A program made the translations under genes and the position numbers. Below are positions 25,523-35,855 of a stretch of DNA of 64,000 nt, piece by piece. This DNA comes from an uncultured Bacteroidales bacterium (lineage in GTDB: Bacteria > Bacteroidota > Bacteroidia > Bacteroidales > F082). Location of the stretch: the NCBI GenBank assembly GCA_947307415.1, contig CAMZJA010000001.1:310001-374000 (forward strand), given 5' to 3'. How positions within the stretch are numbered: the stretch's first letter is position 1; every line of letters starts with the position of its first letter. The notes under the pieces are model-generated. The model was not told the origin of the DNA. It did not search any database and worked only from the letters and a program-made list of their open reading frames with translations.

Positions 25523-26968
25523 CTAATTCAAAATCTTTAATTCATAGCGACTAACACCTTGATAATCAACATCATTATGATCCTCAAGATATAAAAACTC
25601 CGCTTCGTTGGCGCTCATGCCGCTGTCTTCCATCTTCATGCAATGCCCTTTTGCCCACAGCGCCATGTAACTGTTAATCGTTACTTTATAAACCTTTTGA
25701 TAATCAATAGGTTTGCCATTTTCAAGATACACTTTCGCTGAGACGAAGCCAGACGCGCCGTCATCAGATTGAGCATATTCCGTAGAGTAGGTAATGCCGG
25801 AAACATGGGTGCAGTTATGGTCTTTTGTCGATGCCAAAACCAGAAAATCCTCCACCTGTTTTCCTGTCATCTCACAGATTACCAATGAGTTATTAAACGG
25901 ATCGAGGTTATAGACATCGGCTTTTGTGATGTCGCCGCCATGCAGACTGTCGAAACGCACGCCGCCGGGGTTCTGCATTGCGATGTCGGCCTTTGTGAGA
26001 TAACGCTGAGCGTCGGCCATGAAAGCGCCGAGAGCTTTTTTGTCGTTGAAAGGCGTTTTCGCATGACCTATAACTTTATGGAATTCAGGATTTGAATAAT
26101 AATAGTCGACTTCCTGCTGAATTTTTTCATTAACCTTCGTAACTTTATTTAAATCAATAGGTTGTGCTTCTTTTTCTATGACTTTCCCATCAAGAACCTT
26201 GAGTTTCGTGACTGTCGCGACCTTCAAATAATACTTCGACTGGGTGTAAAGCACGCCGTCTTCGAGCTGTCGGGTGCACAAATCGTGCGAATGACCGCCG
26301 ATAATCACATCAAACTGAGGAAATTCAGCGGCGAAGTCAAGCTCACGTTCCATGCCGAGGTGCGACAAAAGAATGAACACATCGCAGCTGTCGCGCAGAT
26401 ACAGATAGTCTCTGATCTTATCTTTAGCGTCAACAAAATCAACGTTTTGCATGTTTTTTATATGCGCACTTGGGTGACCTTCGTTGGTCGTCTCGATAAA
26501 ACTAAGCAGTATGATTTTAACATCCTTGCCATTGATGTTTTTCGTAATCGTTACATAAGCAGGGAGTTTCAGGTCGGGATAACCCGTAAAATATGTATTC
26601 GCGCAAATGAGAGGGAAGTGCGCGGTGTTCACGAAATATCTGATTCCATCGATGTTTCCGTCAAACTCATGGTTACCAAGAGCCGATGCCTCGAAGCCGA
26701 TTTCGTTCATCAGATTTATCATCGGGAGGTTGGGCTGCTCAGGATACTTATCGTTGTAAGCGTTACCTGTGCGGTTGTCACCAGCGCTCACAATCATAAG
26801 CTGCGGATAGATATTGCGCAGACTGTCGGCGATATAAGCCAATTTTGGCATGTTTTCGATGTGCGAGTGCATGTCGTTGACCGAAAGAATCACAACTTCC
26901 TGTGGCTGTTTCGAAGTGCAAGAAACCAGTAATAAACTGATTAACAAGATGTTAAGTAACCTTCTCAT
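25523..26968 (-). CDS. 5'-nucleotidase/UshA-type bifunctional metallophosphatase lipoprotein
   Basis: 481 residues, lipobox (LLVSC, Cys 17). N-terminal metallophosphatase domain: SVNDMHSHIE (DxH, about 29-38), GDN (62), GNHEFD (97-102), and IIGGHSHDL (about 222-230). The C-terminal substrate domain (from about 290) has NPGGVRFDSL and NLDPFNNSLV, typical of 5'-nucleotidase C domains. It hydrolyses nucleotides in the periplasm or at the surface. Its start overlaps the dus stop by four bases, so it sits at the end of the lysS chain of genes. Confidence 0.92.
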   Translation of the reverse strand: MRRLLNILLISLLLVSCTSKQPQEVVILSVNDMHSHIENMPKLAYIADSLRNIYPQLMIVSAGDNRTGNAYNDKYPEQPNLPMINLMNEIGFEASALGNHEFDGNIDGIRYFVNTAHFPLICANTYFTGYPDLKLPAYVTITKNINGKDVKIILLSFIETTNEGHPSAHIKNMQNVDFVDAKDKIRDYLYLRDSCDVFILLSHLGMERELDFAAEFPQFDVIIGGHSHDLCTRQLEDGVLYTQSKYYLKVATVTKLKVLDGKVIEKEAQPIDLNKVTKVNEKIQQEVDYYYSNPEFHKVIGHAKTPFNDKKALGAFMADAQRYLTKADIAMQNPGGVRFDSLHGGDITKADVYNLDPFNNSLVICEMTGKQVEDFLVLASTKDHNCTHVSGITYSTEYAQSDDGASGFVSAKVYLENGKPIDYQKVYKVTINSYMALWAKGHCMKMEDSGMSANEAEFLYLEDHNDVDYQGVSRYELKILN

Positions 26969-27906
26969 AACAAATTATGTTCATTAAAAATGTTTTCAAC
27001 TGCTGTTTCGTATTCATCTAAATGATTGACTTTCTTCACTTTACGCCATACATTCTGTGGGTCGTCGAAGATGTTCATCATATATTTCCAAAGTTCCTTC
27101 ATGCTGCCGATGATTTTAGGGCTGCCACCAGCGTGACGGAGGCGCTCAACATATAAATCGACGACAAAATTATGGAGACGCGACTTTTTATCTTGTTGAT
27201 TATCAATATCTTTAATTTGTTCAGCAAGAAACGGATTGGTTAACAGACCGCGCCCCAACATTATCTTTGAAACCGGTTGTGACGATACCAAATTATATTT
27301 TTCGACATCGAAAATATCGCCGTTATAAACCAATGGTTTATTGATTTTTGGCATCAATGCGGTGAATTTTTCAAGTGAAGCCTCGCCGGTGTACATCTGT
27401 TTCCCAATGCGAGGATGAATGATTATCTCGCTGAAAGGCAATGAGTTAAACGTGTCGATGAAAGCGTCAATCTCTTCATCGTTGAAATATCCGAGGCGAC
27501 ATTTTATGCTGAATTTTATGCCGTCGATGCCTTCAAAAACATCGTTCAGCATCTTGATTGTGCGGTTCGGGTCAGCCATCAGGCCGCAGCCACGGGTTTT
27601 GTTGGCGACACGAGGAAACGGGCATCCCATATTAAGGTTAAATTCAGGATATCCCATTGATTTACATTGATTTGCAAATCTAATGATTTCCTCGGCAGTA
27701 TTGCTTAAAATCTGTGGAACTACAGTTTTTACATCATTAAAATCAGGACTTATCTCCTCGCCTCGCAGACTTTTTGAGTTATCTTTCTGAATTCCGGTGA
27801 AAAACGGCGTGTAATATTTGTCGATACCGCGAAAATGCTTCTTGAAGATGTTGCGGTAAACCACGTCGGTAATCCCTTGGAAAGGCGCAAGACTCAGAGC
27901 GTTCAT
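26965..27906 (-). CDS. tRNA-dihydrouridine synthase
   Basis: 313 residues. FMN-barrel start MNALSLAPFQGITD, catalytic-Cys region NLNMGCPFPRVANKTRGCG (about 92-110, Cys in NMGCP), and the FMN-phosphate strand KIMLGRGLLTNPFL (about 213-226). Reduces specific uridines in the tRNA D loop; DusA/B/C subtype not assignable by eye. Overlaps the lnt gene by four bases (ATGA). Confidence 0.92.
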   Translation of the reverse strand: MNALSLAPFQGITDVVYRNIFKKHFRGIDKYYTPFFTGIQKDNSKSLRGEEISPDFNDVKTVVPQILSNTAEEIIRFANQCKSMGYPEFNLNMGCPFPRVANKTRGCGLMADPNRTIKMLNDVFEGIDGIKFSIKCRLGYFNDEEIDAFIDTFNSLPFSEIIIHPRIGKQMYTGEASLEKFTALMPKINKPLVYNGDIFDVEKYNLVSSQPVSKIMLGRGLLTNPFLAEQIKDIDNQQDKKSRLHNFVVDLYVERLRHAGGSPKIIGSMKELWKYMMNIFDDPQNVWRKVKKVNHLDEYETAVENIFNEHNLL

Positions 27907-29528
27907 TTCTTTTTGACTATAAGATGCACCAACGTCATGGCGACAAGCAGCATTGTCATGAAGACGGCAACCTTGTAGATAAAATCGCCATAACGCACGT
28001 AAAACGTCAGTTTGTCGTTAGTTTTTATAGTGTTACGCAAAGCCGTCTGTTCCCAGTACTTGCTTTGTTCAATAATATCGCCACGCTGGTTGATAAATCC
28101 GGAAATGCCAGTGTTTGCTGAACGTGCCACACTTCTTCTGGTTTCGATGGCACGCAGTTTCGAAAATTCGAGATGCTGTTTGTGACCAGGCGAATTGCCC
28201 CACCAGCCGTCGTTGGTGATCACGAAAAGCATATCAGCGCCTTTTTTCACAAACTCTGTGACGTATTCGCCGAATACTGACTCATAGCAAATCAAGGTGC
28301 CAACTCGATGATTATCAAACGATAATGTTCTCGCTTCAGTATCTTTTTTCAATGTCCCTACGGTGCCGCCAAGGTCGATGGCGCTGTTTTTGAACATACG
28401 CATTATCCACCACGAAGGCATAGCTTCGGCACCTGGCGTCAGGCGTGATTTGTGATATAGCTGTATTGAGTCTTTAGTGATTAAAGTCGCGGTGTTATAA
28501 GCGTAGAAATATTTATTGACATCGTAAAATCTGCGTGCCGCGAAGTCGTTTTCAGAGCCATCGGGAGCCAAACCATAAGCGCTGATTCCTATCACATAGC
28601 ATGTTTGTGGGAAGCTATCGATAAAACGTCGTAACTCTTTGATTGAGAAATACTTATCGATATGTTCCAACCAGATATCCTCTTGTATCGCCGACTCCGG
28701 ACTTACCACAAAACGAGTGTTTTCTGTCACCAAATCGACAGCTTCAGAAAGGTTTCTATCGATGATTTCGGGAGGCGTGAGCATAAATTCTTCGGTATAA
28801 GGGTCGAGATTAGGTTGAACCACTACGATTTCTACGTCTTCGCCGTGCTCTTCGTAATATTTATATTGTATTTTACTGATTATCAATGGGACGAATAAGA
28901 TTAAAAGAATAAGAATAGGATAAAAAACAGGAGATTTCTCCACTCCGCTTCGCTGCGGTCGAAATGACGGGAGAGAAACGTCTGGTCGAAATGACAGCAA
29001 ATATTTGTAAATCAGAATATTAGCTAAAAGAACCCAGAGTGTGCCGCCGGCGATGCCGGTAAATTCGTACCATTGCACCCAGGTGTGATAGTGTGAAAAG
29101 ACGTTTCCGAGGTTGAGCCACGGCCAGTTGATTTGCCAGTTGAGATGCAGGTATTCAAAAGCTAATACAAAGATTATCAATACATAATAACCTTTTTTAT
29201 TGTCAAAAATTCTCGTTTTTACAAAATGGTAAGCATAGAAAACGCATGTCATGAAGAGGCTGTTCAGCAATAACATCGCTATTGTTCCTCCGGCGGTAGT
29301 TTTCCAAACCCACCATGTCGTGAGGACGTTCCAAACGAAAAAAGTGATAAACGACAACCAAAAAATATTGCCTTTTTCAGGATTTTCCTTGTCGCCTATC
29401 CTATCTTGAAGATACAAAAGAGGGATGAATGCCACGAAAGCAAGGGGGGCGAGGCCACGCACAGGCCATGCGGCAGCAATCAAAAGACCGCTAATCACTG
29501 CCAGACTTATTTTTGTAATCGTTTTCAT
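27903..29528 (-). CDS. lnt: apolipoprotein N-acyltransferase
   Basis: 541 residues from the ATG at 29528 (GTG three bases upstream gives one more residue). An N-terminal set of membrane helices (to about residue 215) is followed by the periplasmic nitrilase domain with the triad: Glu in SPESAIQE, Lys in YHKSRLTPGAE, Cys in GTLICYESVFGE. It adds the third acyl chain to lipoproteins, several of which are encoded nearby. A dispersed repeat is translated between two membrane segments (about residues 178-199, SLPSFRPQRSGVEKSP). The start overlaps the holB stop (ATGA). Confidence 0.95.
   Translation of the reverse strand: MKTITKISLAVISGLLIAAAWPVRGLAPLAFVAFIPLLYLQDRIGDKENPEKGNIFWLSFITFFVWNVLTTWWVWKTTAGGTIAMLLLNSLFMTCVFYAYHFVKTRIFDNKKGYYVLIIFVLAFEYLHLNWQINWPWLNLGNVFSHYHTWVQWYEFTGIAGGTLWVLLANILIYKYLLSFRPDVSLPSFRPQRSGVEKSPVFYPILILLILFVPLIISKIQYKYYEEHGEDVEIVVVQPNLDPYTEEFMLTPPEIIDRNLSEAVDLVTENTRFVVSPESAIQEDIWLEHIDKYFSIKELRRFIDSFPQTCYVIGISAYGLAPDGSENDFAARRFYDVNKYFYAYNTATLITKDSIQLYHKSRLTPGAEAMPSWWIMRMFKNSAIDLGGTVGTLKKDTEARTLSFDNHRVGTLICYESVFGEYVTEFVKKGADMLFVITNDGWWGNSPGHKQHLEFSKLRAIETRRSVARSANTGISGFINQRGDIIEQSKYWEQTALRNTIKTNDKLTFYVRYGDFIYKVAVFMTMLLVAMTLVHLIVKKK
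28931..28996. repeat. GTCATTTCGA-type repeat inside lnt
   Basis: The + strand reads gagatttctccactccgc, ttcgctgcggtcgaaatgac, then a second tctggtcgaaatgac unit. It keeps the lnt frame open and falls in a loop between predicted membrane helices. Confidence 0.85.
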
Positions 29529-30664
29529 CACTTTATTCTTAAGAGTTTTGACATCTTGCAGCTGTCGTCCATAAAGACTATGGATGCGTTGGCGTTACGT
29601 TCGATTTGGTTGATACTTTCCTCGAACAACTCGCAGATTTGCGCCACATTTTTTAAATTAACGAAAGGCGCGAAGTTCTTGGTAAAGCTCTTCTCGTCGC
29701 TCGGAAGCATCACCTCGTCGGACATATTATTATTGAATAACAACGAGTTATGGAAGATATTCAAGCCATATTCCAAAAACTCTTTTTGTTTTTCACGACC
29801 CAGCGGCTTGATGTCGTTTGCCACAAAATCGATAAGTTCGGGGAGTGCGCCTTTGAAGCAGTAACGCATCCATTTCTGGAAGGTGTTGGCGTAAAGCTTC
29901 TCGTCTTCCTGATCTTTTGCGTAACGTTGCGCCAAGATCCAGTTGCCGTTGGCTAGTGCCGCTGCGTCGTAAGCCTCCTGTTCGGTGCAGCCAACTCGTT
30001 GAACGAGAGCGTCTTGCGTTTCTTGAAGGCCAAGCTTTGGAACCTTCACCATGACACAACGTGAGCGGATGGTAGTAAGCAGCTCCTCCTGATGTTCGGC
30101 AATCAGGATAAATAGCGTTTTCTCTGGCGGTTCCTCAATAAGTTTTAGTAACTTATTGGCGCTCTGCGTGTTAAGCTTCTCAGCCATCCAGATAATAGCG
30201 ATTTTGTATTCGCTCTCATAAGCTTTGAAACTCAGTTTTCGCATTATCGTGGCGGCGTCACGCACGTTGATGATGCCTTGTTTGTTCTCGATATCGAGTT
30301 TGTTGTACCAATCAGACAGATCAGTATATCCTTGACAATCAGCGAGATACTCACGCCAATCGGTGATAAACAAGTCAGATTCAGGGTTTTGTTTGACTTC
30401 TTTGTTTGTCGCCGTCGGAAACACGAAATGCAGGTCGGGATGGGTGAGCGACATGTATTTCTTGCACGAAGGGCAGACGCCGCAACTATCTGTTTCTGAA
30501 CGGTTTGTACAGTTGATATATTGAGCGTAAGCCAATGCCAAAGGCATCTTGCCGCTACCTTCGGACCCCAAAAACAGCTGCGCATGCGACACACGACTGT
30601 CTTTCACGCTCTGAATCAGGCGTTTTTTCAAGTCATCATGTCCGATTACGTCAGCAAACAACAT
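29528..30664 (-). CDS. holB: DNA polymerase III delta' subunit
   Basis: 378 residues. AAA+ fold: FADVIGHDDLKKRL at the start, P-loop GSEGSGKMPLA (about 33-43), a four-Cys zinc segment (CTNR...CGVCPSC, about 52-67) and the sensor EEPPEKTLFILIA. It is part of the clamp loader that places the sliding clamp. Gene overlaps: first base shared with the C25 stop codon (TAATG) and the lnt start at the other end, so all are co-translated. Confidence 0.92.
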   Translation of the reverse strand: MLFADVIGHDDLKKRLIQSVKDSRVSHAQLFLGSEGSGKMPLALAYAQYINCTNRSETDSCGVCPSCKKYMSLTHPDLHFVFPTATNKEVKQNPESDLFITDWREYLADCQGYTDLSDWYNKLDIENKQGIINVRDAATIMRKLSFKAYESEYKIAIIWMAEKLNTQSANKLLKLIEEPPEKTLFILIAEHQEELLTTIRSRCVMVKVPKLGLQETQDALVQRVGCTEQEAYDAAALANGNWILAQRYAKDQEDEKLYANTFQKWMRYCFKGALPELIDFVANDIKPLGREKQKEFLEYGLNIFHNSLLFNNNMSDEVMLPSDEKSFTKNFAPFVNLKNVAQICELFEESINQIERNANASIVFMDDSCKMSKLLRIK

Positions 30665-33600
30665 TATCTCTTAATGACTTTTGTCGTTGAAACATTACCG
30701 TTATCGTCAATTGTCCTAACGAAATAAATTCCGCTTGTAAAATCAGCAATATTGATTGATTCTGAATTATTTATGTCTTTAGAGACGACTTTCATACCAA
30801 CAAAATTATAGATCTCAACATGTTGGATGCCATCGCCTTGCACATAAATGACTTCGCTGGCTGGATTTGGATAAACGGCCACCTCGTTAGCTTCAGCCAC
30901 TGATTCCACACCTAAAATCATAGTGTTACCAGGGAAAGTGATGTCGTCGATCCAGCAGACGCTATTCTCAGCATCGCCCGACGGAGCTGTATCGTAACGC
31001 CATTCAATAGTATGTGTACCGGCAGCTATCGTGAATTTTTCAAAAGTCCAATCTGTGTCATCCGACCATCTCTTCTTATGCGTACCATCGATAAACAACA
31101 TCAGCAGATCCTTGTTTTTTCTGGTATTTGTCTTGACATAGAATGAAAGTTCGCCGGTGGTGGTGTTTCGAATCTCAATTATCAATGAAGATATCTGATC
31201 CTTAATGAGTTGCGGAGTTCTAACGCTATATGCGCCAGCATGAACCACTTCGTCGGTAATAAACCAGGCATCGTCGCCATCGTGTTTCCAATTCAGATGC
31301 GAGAAATCGCCGCTTTCAAAGTCTTCTCTCACTGTTCCCACAGTCAAAGTGATGCTCTTGTTAGCTGAATACTGACCTGTTATCGCATCGATATTGACGG
31401 TGAAGAAAGTGCCGTCAGGAGTATCTTCGGCAATCTGAACATCCAAACTCACCTCAAAATCCTCACCTGCAGCCACATTGTCGAAATGCACGTCGTTGCT
31501 GACGAGTGTCATGTATTCGCAATTCAGAGCTGCATGAATGTAAGGGTTTTCGGCAGCATAATGACCTGTGTTTTTACCTCTCACTATGATGCTTACAGTC
31601 TCGCCCGGATCGATGAAACCATTCATATTTCCGCTAGATTCCTCGTAAGATAACTCTTTGATATTCATCACTGGAGCTATCGCTTGGAAGAAAACGTCTC
31701 TATTCCAGACGTTGGTGCCATCGGTGCAAGTCATGACGAAATCGACATAAGTGCCGTCGGGAATGTTGTCGGCGACGATTATCTCGAAAGCGTCAGTAAT
31801 CATTACTGATTCACCAGCGTTGACAGTTCCGACGTTTACAGTAGATTTCGACAGGCTCACAAAGTCTGAAGTCGTTGATAATATGGCAGTTACGTTATTT
31901 GCGTTAACATTTCCGGCATTTTTGAAATCGACATCCATGGAAATATTTCTTCCGAAAGAGAAATCGCCATGAATATCAGTCGATTGCGGATAAACGAAGG
32001 CTGTGTTGCTGTCAATTCCAAGAATATTTATCGTCTGCGGATAAGCATTCGGTCCTGTGATGATAAGTTTAAGAGTATCAGCGATATTGAGGCTCTCTTC
32101 AAATTCAATATTTGCCACGCCGTTTTCGTCAGTCATGCCGAAAGCGAGGAGGTTGTTGCCATGGAAGATGCTGCAGCGGAAATTGCTTTGTGCTTCGCCA
32201 TGTTTGGCGACTGTTACAGGCATAGATGTGCTGCCGAGTGTCAATGCCGAAGCGTAGCTCACTTCCGGACGGAAAGGCTCGTCGAGCCACGGGCAAACGG
32301 CCACATCGCCTAGGATGTTTATATCATAATCGTTCCAACGCATGCATTGATCCCATTCGACATACGGAGCTGTCATTATCTTCATCTCCACGAATGCTGT
32401 TCCGATGTATGGCAGGCGGTCGTGATAGTAAGCATCGACAAACTCGCGGTGCAAGTGAGCCGCCATTCCGTCGCCCCAAGGTTGATACCATCCATAGCGT
32501 GAGTTACCTGTCACCGCCACGAATCCGGTGGCAATGTTGACCATACGTTCCAAGATACAGGTATGGGTGAAGTCACCGCAGACACATCCGTGTGAATGGA
32601 AAAAGTTGTAGTTATGATGCACACCGTCGAGTTGAGCGAAAGAAGCATCGCTTATCGCCATAACATCCCAGCCGGCTACAGTGCCAGTGTTGGCATGTCC
32701 CACATGGTGAATATATTGTCCGCCATTAGTATTGATAATATTTCTAAAAGTACCGCCCGACCAGTTAACCGAGTATGAGGCATAATATTTCACAAAGTCG
32801 TAGTCTTCCGGGACACCTATAGTAGTATAATCAAAATCGTTTGAGGTGCCTATGATACGTTCGAGATCGGTGCTGCCATAATAACCATCGCCGAGGTGTT
32901 CGCCGCCAAGAATAACAGTACGGAACTCGCCGAGCACAGGATTGGCTTGGTACTCTAACGTCTTGTGCATCATGTTGTTAAACTGTGTCTCGTTGTTGAA
33001 AGGCATACGAGCTACTGCGAGTTCAGGAAGAAGGTCGTCTTCACCGGGCTCTCCCCAGAGACCATTATTGTTATCGTCCCAAGTACCGTCGAGGCATACG
33101 AAATACATGTCGGCAGGAAGGTTATCAATCTCTTCATCATAGACATTGCAGTAGAGAGCGCGCCACGGCACTATACCGGCGTCGCCACCGAGAAGCACCA
33201 TCATAACACCTTCATTTTCATACTCTTGAGAGATATATGCACGCACTTTCTCAGCATCATCGCGACCTTCAAAGTTTGGAAGGATATTTTCCAATGCGGT
33301 GACATGAGTGCGCAGACCGCGAGCCTGGTAAAACTCGACATATTCGTCGAAATGCGACACCCAATCCTGCGGTGTGATGACAAGAATATCGTAATTAGGC
33401 AATATGGTTCTTGCTCTGGTCTTGTAAGCCTTCACCGCATCAGGATTCTGAGCCAGACGTTCAACACGTTTCTCGACCTCAGGAGTCATCCAAACCTTAC
33501 TGCTTCTGTCTGATTTTGAAGCAGTTACATCAATTGTAACGGTTACAGATTTTGCATAAGACACTTTACCGGTCGCAGGCACGTATCTCACTGGTGTGAA

Positions 33601-34035
33601 GCGTGCGAAAGCGAACGAACAGCCGTTGAGATATTGAGTGTTTACTTTAGAAAACGTGTTTTGCGGATACGATTCTGTTGATCTGTAAAAATCTTCATTT
33701 TTTTCGAAGATGAGCGGCTTCGTTGACGATAGCGGACGTGCCGCCTGTTGCGGAAGCAGGTTATAGGTGCCTTCGAGCTCCACAAAATCGGAATACTCAA
33801 CGTTAATACTTTGAGCATCAGTGTTTTGCGGCAAAAGCAACGACACAGACTGCCAAGGTAATGATGCTTCGCCCACCACGCCATTATTCATAGTGCTGGC
33901 GAATTTTATCACATCATAGCCGTTCACTTCGGTAACCGTAGGGTTGTCGAAGTAATAAGTTTTCTGCACTGTCTGGGCGAAAGAGAGTGCGCCCAAAATG
34001 ACTGCAAATACTGCTGTTAAGATCAGTTTTTTCAT
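30664..34035 (-). CDS. gingipain-family (C25) cysteine peptidase with T9SS sorting domain
   Basis: 1123 residues. Signal peptide ending SFAQ (21), a C25 propeptide-like region (to about 200), and the caspase-like catalytic domain: DILVITPQDW (216-225), His447 in HHVGHANTG as general base and Cys484 in HSHGCVCGDF as nucleophile, corresponding to GHG and ACVNGDF in RgpB. The domain ends near NILGDVAVCPW (about 573-583). Ig-like and CARDB-type repeats follow (590-890), a jelly-roll/adhesin domain (about 900-1040) and a T9SS CTD (about 1050-1123; VYPNPASE ... GIYFVRT). A cell-surface or secreted protease; specificity not predictable by eye. Its gene sits between lysS and holB. Confidence 0.92.
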   Translation of the reverse strand: MKKLILTAVFAVILGALSFAQTVQKTYYFDNPTVTEVNGYDVIKFASTMNNGVVGEASLPWQSVSLLLPQNTDAQSINVEYSDFVELEGTYNLLPQQAARPLSSTKPLIFEKNEDFYRSTESYPQNTFSKVNTQYLNGCSFAFARFTPVRYVPATGKVSYAKSVTVTIDVTASKSDRSSKVWMTPEVEKRVERLAQNPDAVKAYKTRARTILPNYDILVITPQDWVSHFDEYVEFYQARGLRTHVTALENILPNFEGRDDAEKVRAYISQEYENEGVMMVLLGGDAGIVPWRALYCNVYDEEIDNLPADMYFVCLDGTWDDNNNGLWGEPGEDDLLPELAVARMPFNNETQFNNMMHKTLEYQANPVLGEFRTVILGGEHLGDGYYGSTDLERIIGTSNDFDYTTIGVPEDYDFVKYYASYSVNWSGGTFRNIINTNGGQYIHHVGHANTGTVAGWDVMAISDASFAQLDGVHHNYNFFHSHGCVCGDFTHTCILERMVNIATGFVAVTGNSRYGWYQPWGDGMAAHLHREFVDAYYHDRLPYIGTAFVEMKIMTAPYVEWDQCMRWNDYDINILGDVAVCPWLDEPFRPEVSYASALTLGSTSMPVTVAKHGEAQSNFRCSIFHGNNLLAFGMTDENGVANIEFEESLNIADTLKLIITGPNAYPQTINILGIDSNTAFVYPQSTDIHGDFSFGRNISMDVDFKNAGNVNANNVTAILSTTSDFVSLSKSTVNVGTVNAGESVMITDAFEIIVADNIPDGTYVDFVMTCTDGTNVWNRDVFFQAIAPVMNIKELSYEESSGNMNGFIDPGETVSIIVRGKNTGHYAAENPYIHAALNCEYMTLVSNDVHFDNVAAGEDFEVSLDVQIAEDTPDGTFFTVNIDAITGQYSANKSITLTVGTVREDFESGDFSHLNWKHDGDDAWFITDEVVHAGAYSVRTPQLIKDQISSLIIEIRNTTTGELSFYVKTNTRKNKDLLMLFIDGTHKKRWSDDTDWTFEKFTIAAGTHTIEWRYDTAPSGDAENSVCWIDDITFPGNTMILGVESVAEANEVAVYPNPASEVIYVQGDGIQHVEIYNFVGMKVVSKDINNSESINIADFTSGIYFVRTIDDNGNVSTTKVIKR

Positions 34036-34047
34036 GGTTAAATTGTT

Positions 34048-35763
34048 TTATCCGTTAATCCACTTCTCTACTTCTTCAAGTTGTAAAGCAGGGACGTCCA
34101 TTTTTGTTTTCTTTCTGATACCATTGAGTTTCTCACGAAGTGCCGAAGGCTTCTCCGACTTCATCATGTCGACTGTTGTATAGTTTTGTTTTACAAGCAC
34201 TTCCGCCCAAACCTCAGGCACGCCGGCAGCCATAAAGTCTTCTTTTGTAGCCACTTTCTTGTGCACTTCCGGACGCATCATCGGGAAGAGGAGCACTTCC
34301 TGAATCTGTGTCTGACCTGTGAGAAGCATCACGAAACGGTCGATGCCGATACCCATACCAGATGTTGGAGGCATGCCGTATTCGAGGGCGCGGAGGAAGT
34401 CCTGGTCGATCACCATAGCCTCGTCGTCGCCGCGGCCGGCGAGCTTCATCTGTTCTTCGAAACGTGCGCGCTGGTCGATAGGGTCGTTAAGTTCGGTGTA
34501 GGCGTTGGCGACCTCTTTGCCGTTGATCATCAGCTCGAAGCGCTCAGTGAGTTCCGGGTTGTTACGGTGGCGTTTACATAGCGGCGACATTTCGACGGGA
34601 TAGTCGGTGATGAACGTCGGCTGGATGTAGTTACCTTCGCATTTCGCGCCGAAGATCTCATCGATGAGCTTGCCTTTGCCCATTGATTCATCGACTTCAA
34701 CCTCAAGTTTCTTGCACACCTCGCGCAGCTGTTCCTCGTTCATTCCGTTGATGTCGATGCCTGTGTTTTCTTTGATGGAGTCGATCATCGAGATGCGTTT
34801 GAACGGGCGTTTCAGGCTGATTTCCTTGTCACCGACATGCAAGACATCTGTTCCGAGCACGTCATGAGCGCAGCGGCATATCATCTCTTCGGTGAAGTCC
34901 ATCATCCAGAGGTAGTCTTTATATGCGACATAGATCTCCATCGCAGTGAACTCAGGGTTATGCGAGCGATCCATGCCCTCGTTGCGGAAGTTACGTGAGA
35001 ACTCAAACACGCCGTCGAAGCCGCCTACGATGAGACGTTTCAGGTAAAGCTCATCGGCGATACGCAGGTACATCGGGATATCGAGAGCGTTATGATGAGT
35101 GATGAACGGACGTGCCGAGGCGCCTCCCGGGATTGGTTGAAGAACCGGAGTCTCCACCTCGAGATAGCCTCTCTCGTTGAAGAAGTTACGCATGCTGTTG
35201 ATGATTCGCGTCCTCTTCTCGAAGATATCTTTAACTTTATCGTTGACAACCAAGTCGACGTAACGCATACGGTAACGAAGCTCAGGGTCGTTGAACTCGT
35301 CGTATTTCACGCCGTCTTTCTCTTTCACGATAGGCAGTGGGCGCAGGGACTTGCTGAGCACTGTCAGTTCCTTGACGTGAATTGAAATCTCGCCCATCTG
35401 AGTACGGAACACGAAGCCTTTCACTCCGATGAAGTCGCCAATGTCGAGAAGACGTTTGAACACCACGTTGTACAAGGTCTTGTCTTCGCCTGGGCAGATC
35501 TCGTCGCGGTTAAGATAAAGCTGGATACGGCCGTAGGCGTCCTGCAGCTCGCAGAATGACGCGGCGCCCATGATACGACGGCTCATGATACGTCCGCCTA
35601 TGCTGACGTTGGCGAATTTCGACGGGTCGCTGTCGTCAAATTGTTCTCTAATCTGTGTGGTTGTAACGTTCACGTCGAACGCAGCCTGTGGGTATGGGTT
35701 GATTCCGAGTTTGTAAAGCTCTTGAAGAGAATTTCTTCTAACTTGTTCTTGTTCGCTTAACAT
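34048..35763 (-). CDS. lysS: lysyl-tRNA synthetase, class II
   Basis: 571 residues. N-terminal OB-fold ([13 protein letters not shown]), motif 2 region ([20 protein letters not shown]) and motif 3 ([14 protein letters not shown]) near the C-terminus. Charges tRNA-Lys. The ~65 residues after motif 3 are longer than in E. coli and are typical of Bacteroidota enzymes. First gene of the chain lysS-C25-holB-lnt-dus-nucleotidase. Confidence 0.97.
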   Translation of the reverse strand: MLSEQEQVRRNSLQELYKLGINPYPQAAFDVNVTTTQIREQFDDSDPSKFANVSIGGRIMSRRIMGAASFCELQDAYGRIQLYLNRDEICPGEDKTLYNVVFKRLLDIGDFIGVKGFVFRTQMGEISIHVKELTVLSKSLRPLPIVKEKDGVKYDEFNDPELRYRMRYVDLVVNDKVKDIFEKRTRIINSMRNFFNERGYLEVETPVLQPIPGGASARPFITHHNALDIPMYLRIADELYLKRLIVGGFDGVFEFSRNFRNEGMDRSHNPEFTAMEIYVAYKDYLWMMDFTEEMICRCAHDVLGTDVLHVGDKEISLKRPFKRISMIDSIKENTGIDINGMNEEQLREVCKKLEVEVDESMGKGKLIDEIFGAKCEGNYIQPTFITDYPVEMSPLCKRHRNNPELTERFELMINGKEVANAYTELNDPIDQRARFEEQMKLAGRGDDEAMVIDQDFLRALEYGMPPTSGMGIGIDRFVMLLTGQTQIQEVLLFPMMRPEVHKKVATKEDFMAAGVPEVWAEVLVKQNYTTVDMMKSEKPSALREKLNGIRKKTKMDVPALQLEEVEKWING

Positions 35764-35810
35764 GATATATATTTTTTATTTTTATTTTTCAAATATGTGC
35801 AATAAATTTG

Positions 35811-35818
35811 CAAAGATA
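35811..35818 (-). promoter_or_regulatory. -7 box (TATCTTTG) for the lysS operon
   Basis: CAAAGATA on the + strand, 48 bases before the lysS ATG. Confidence 0.5.
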
Positions 35819-35855
35819 AGCATTTTTTCAGTAAGTGCACTATTATTTACTGATT

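Noticed and set aside
30662..30666. Frameshift joining holB and the C25 gene
   Set aside because: The TAATG overlap is a normal stop-start coupling; both proteins have complete, unrelated N- and C-termini.
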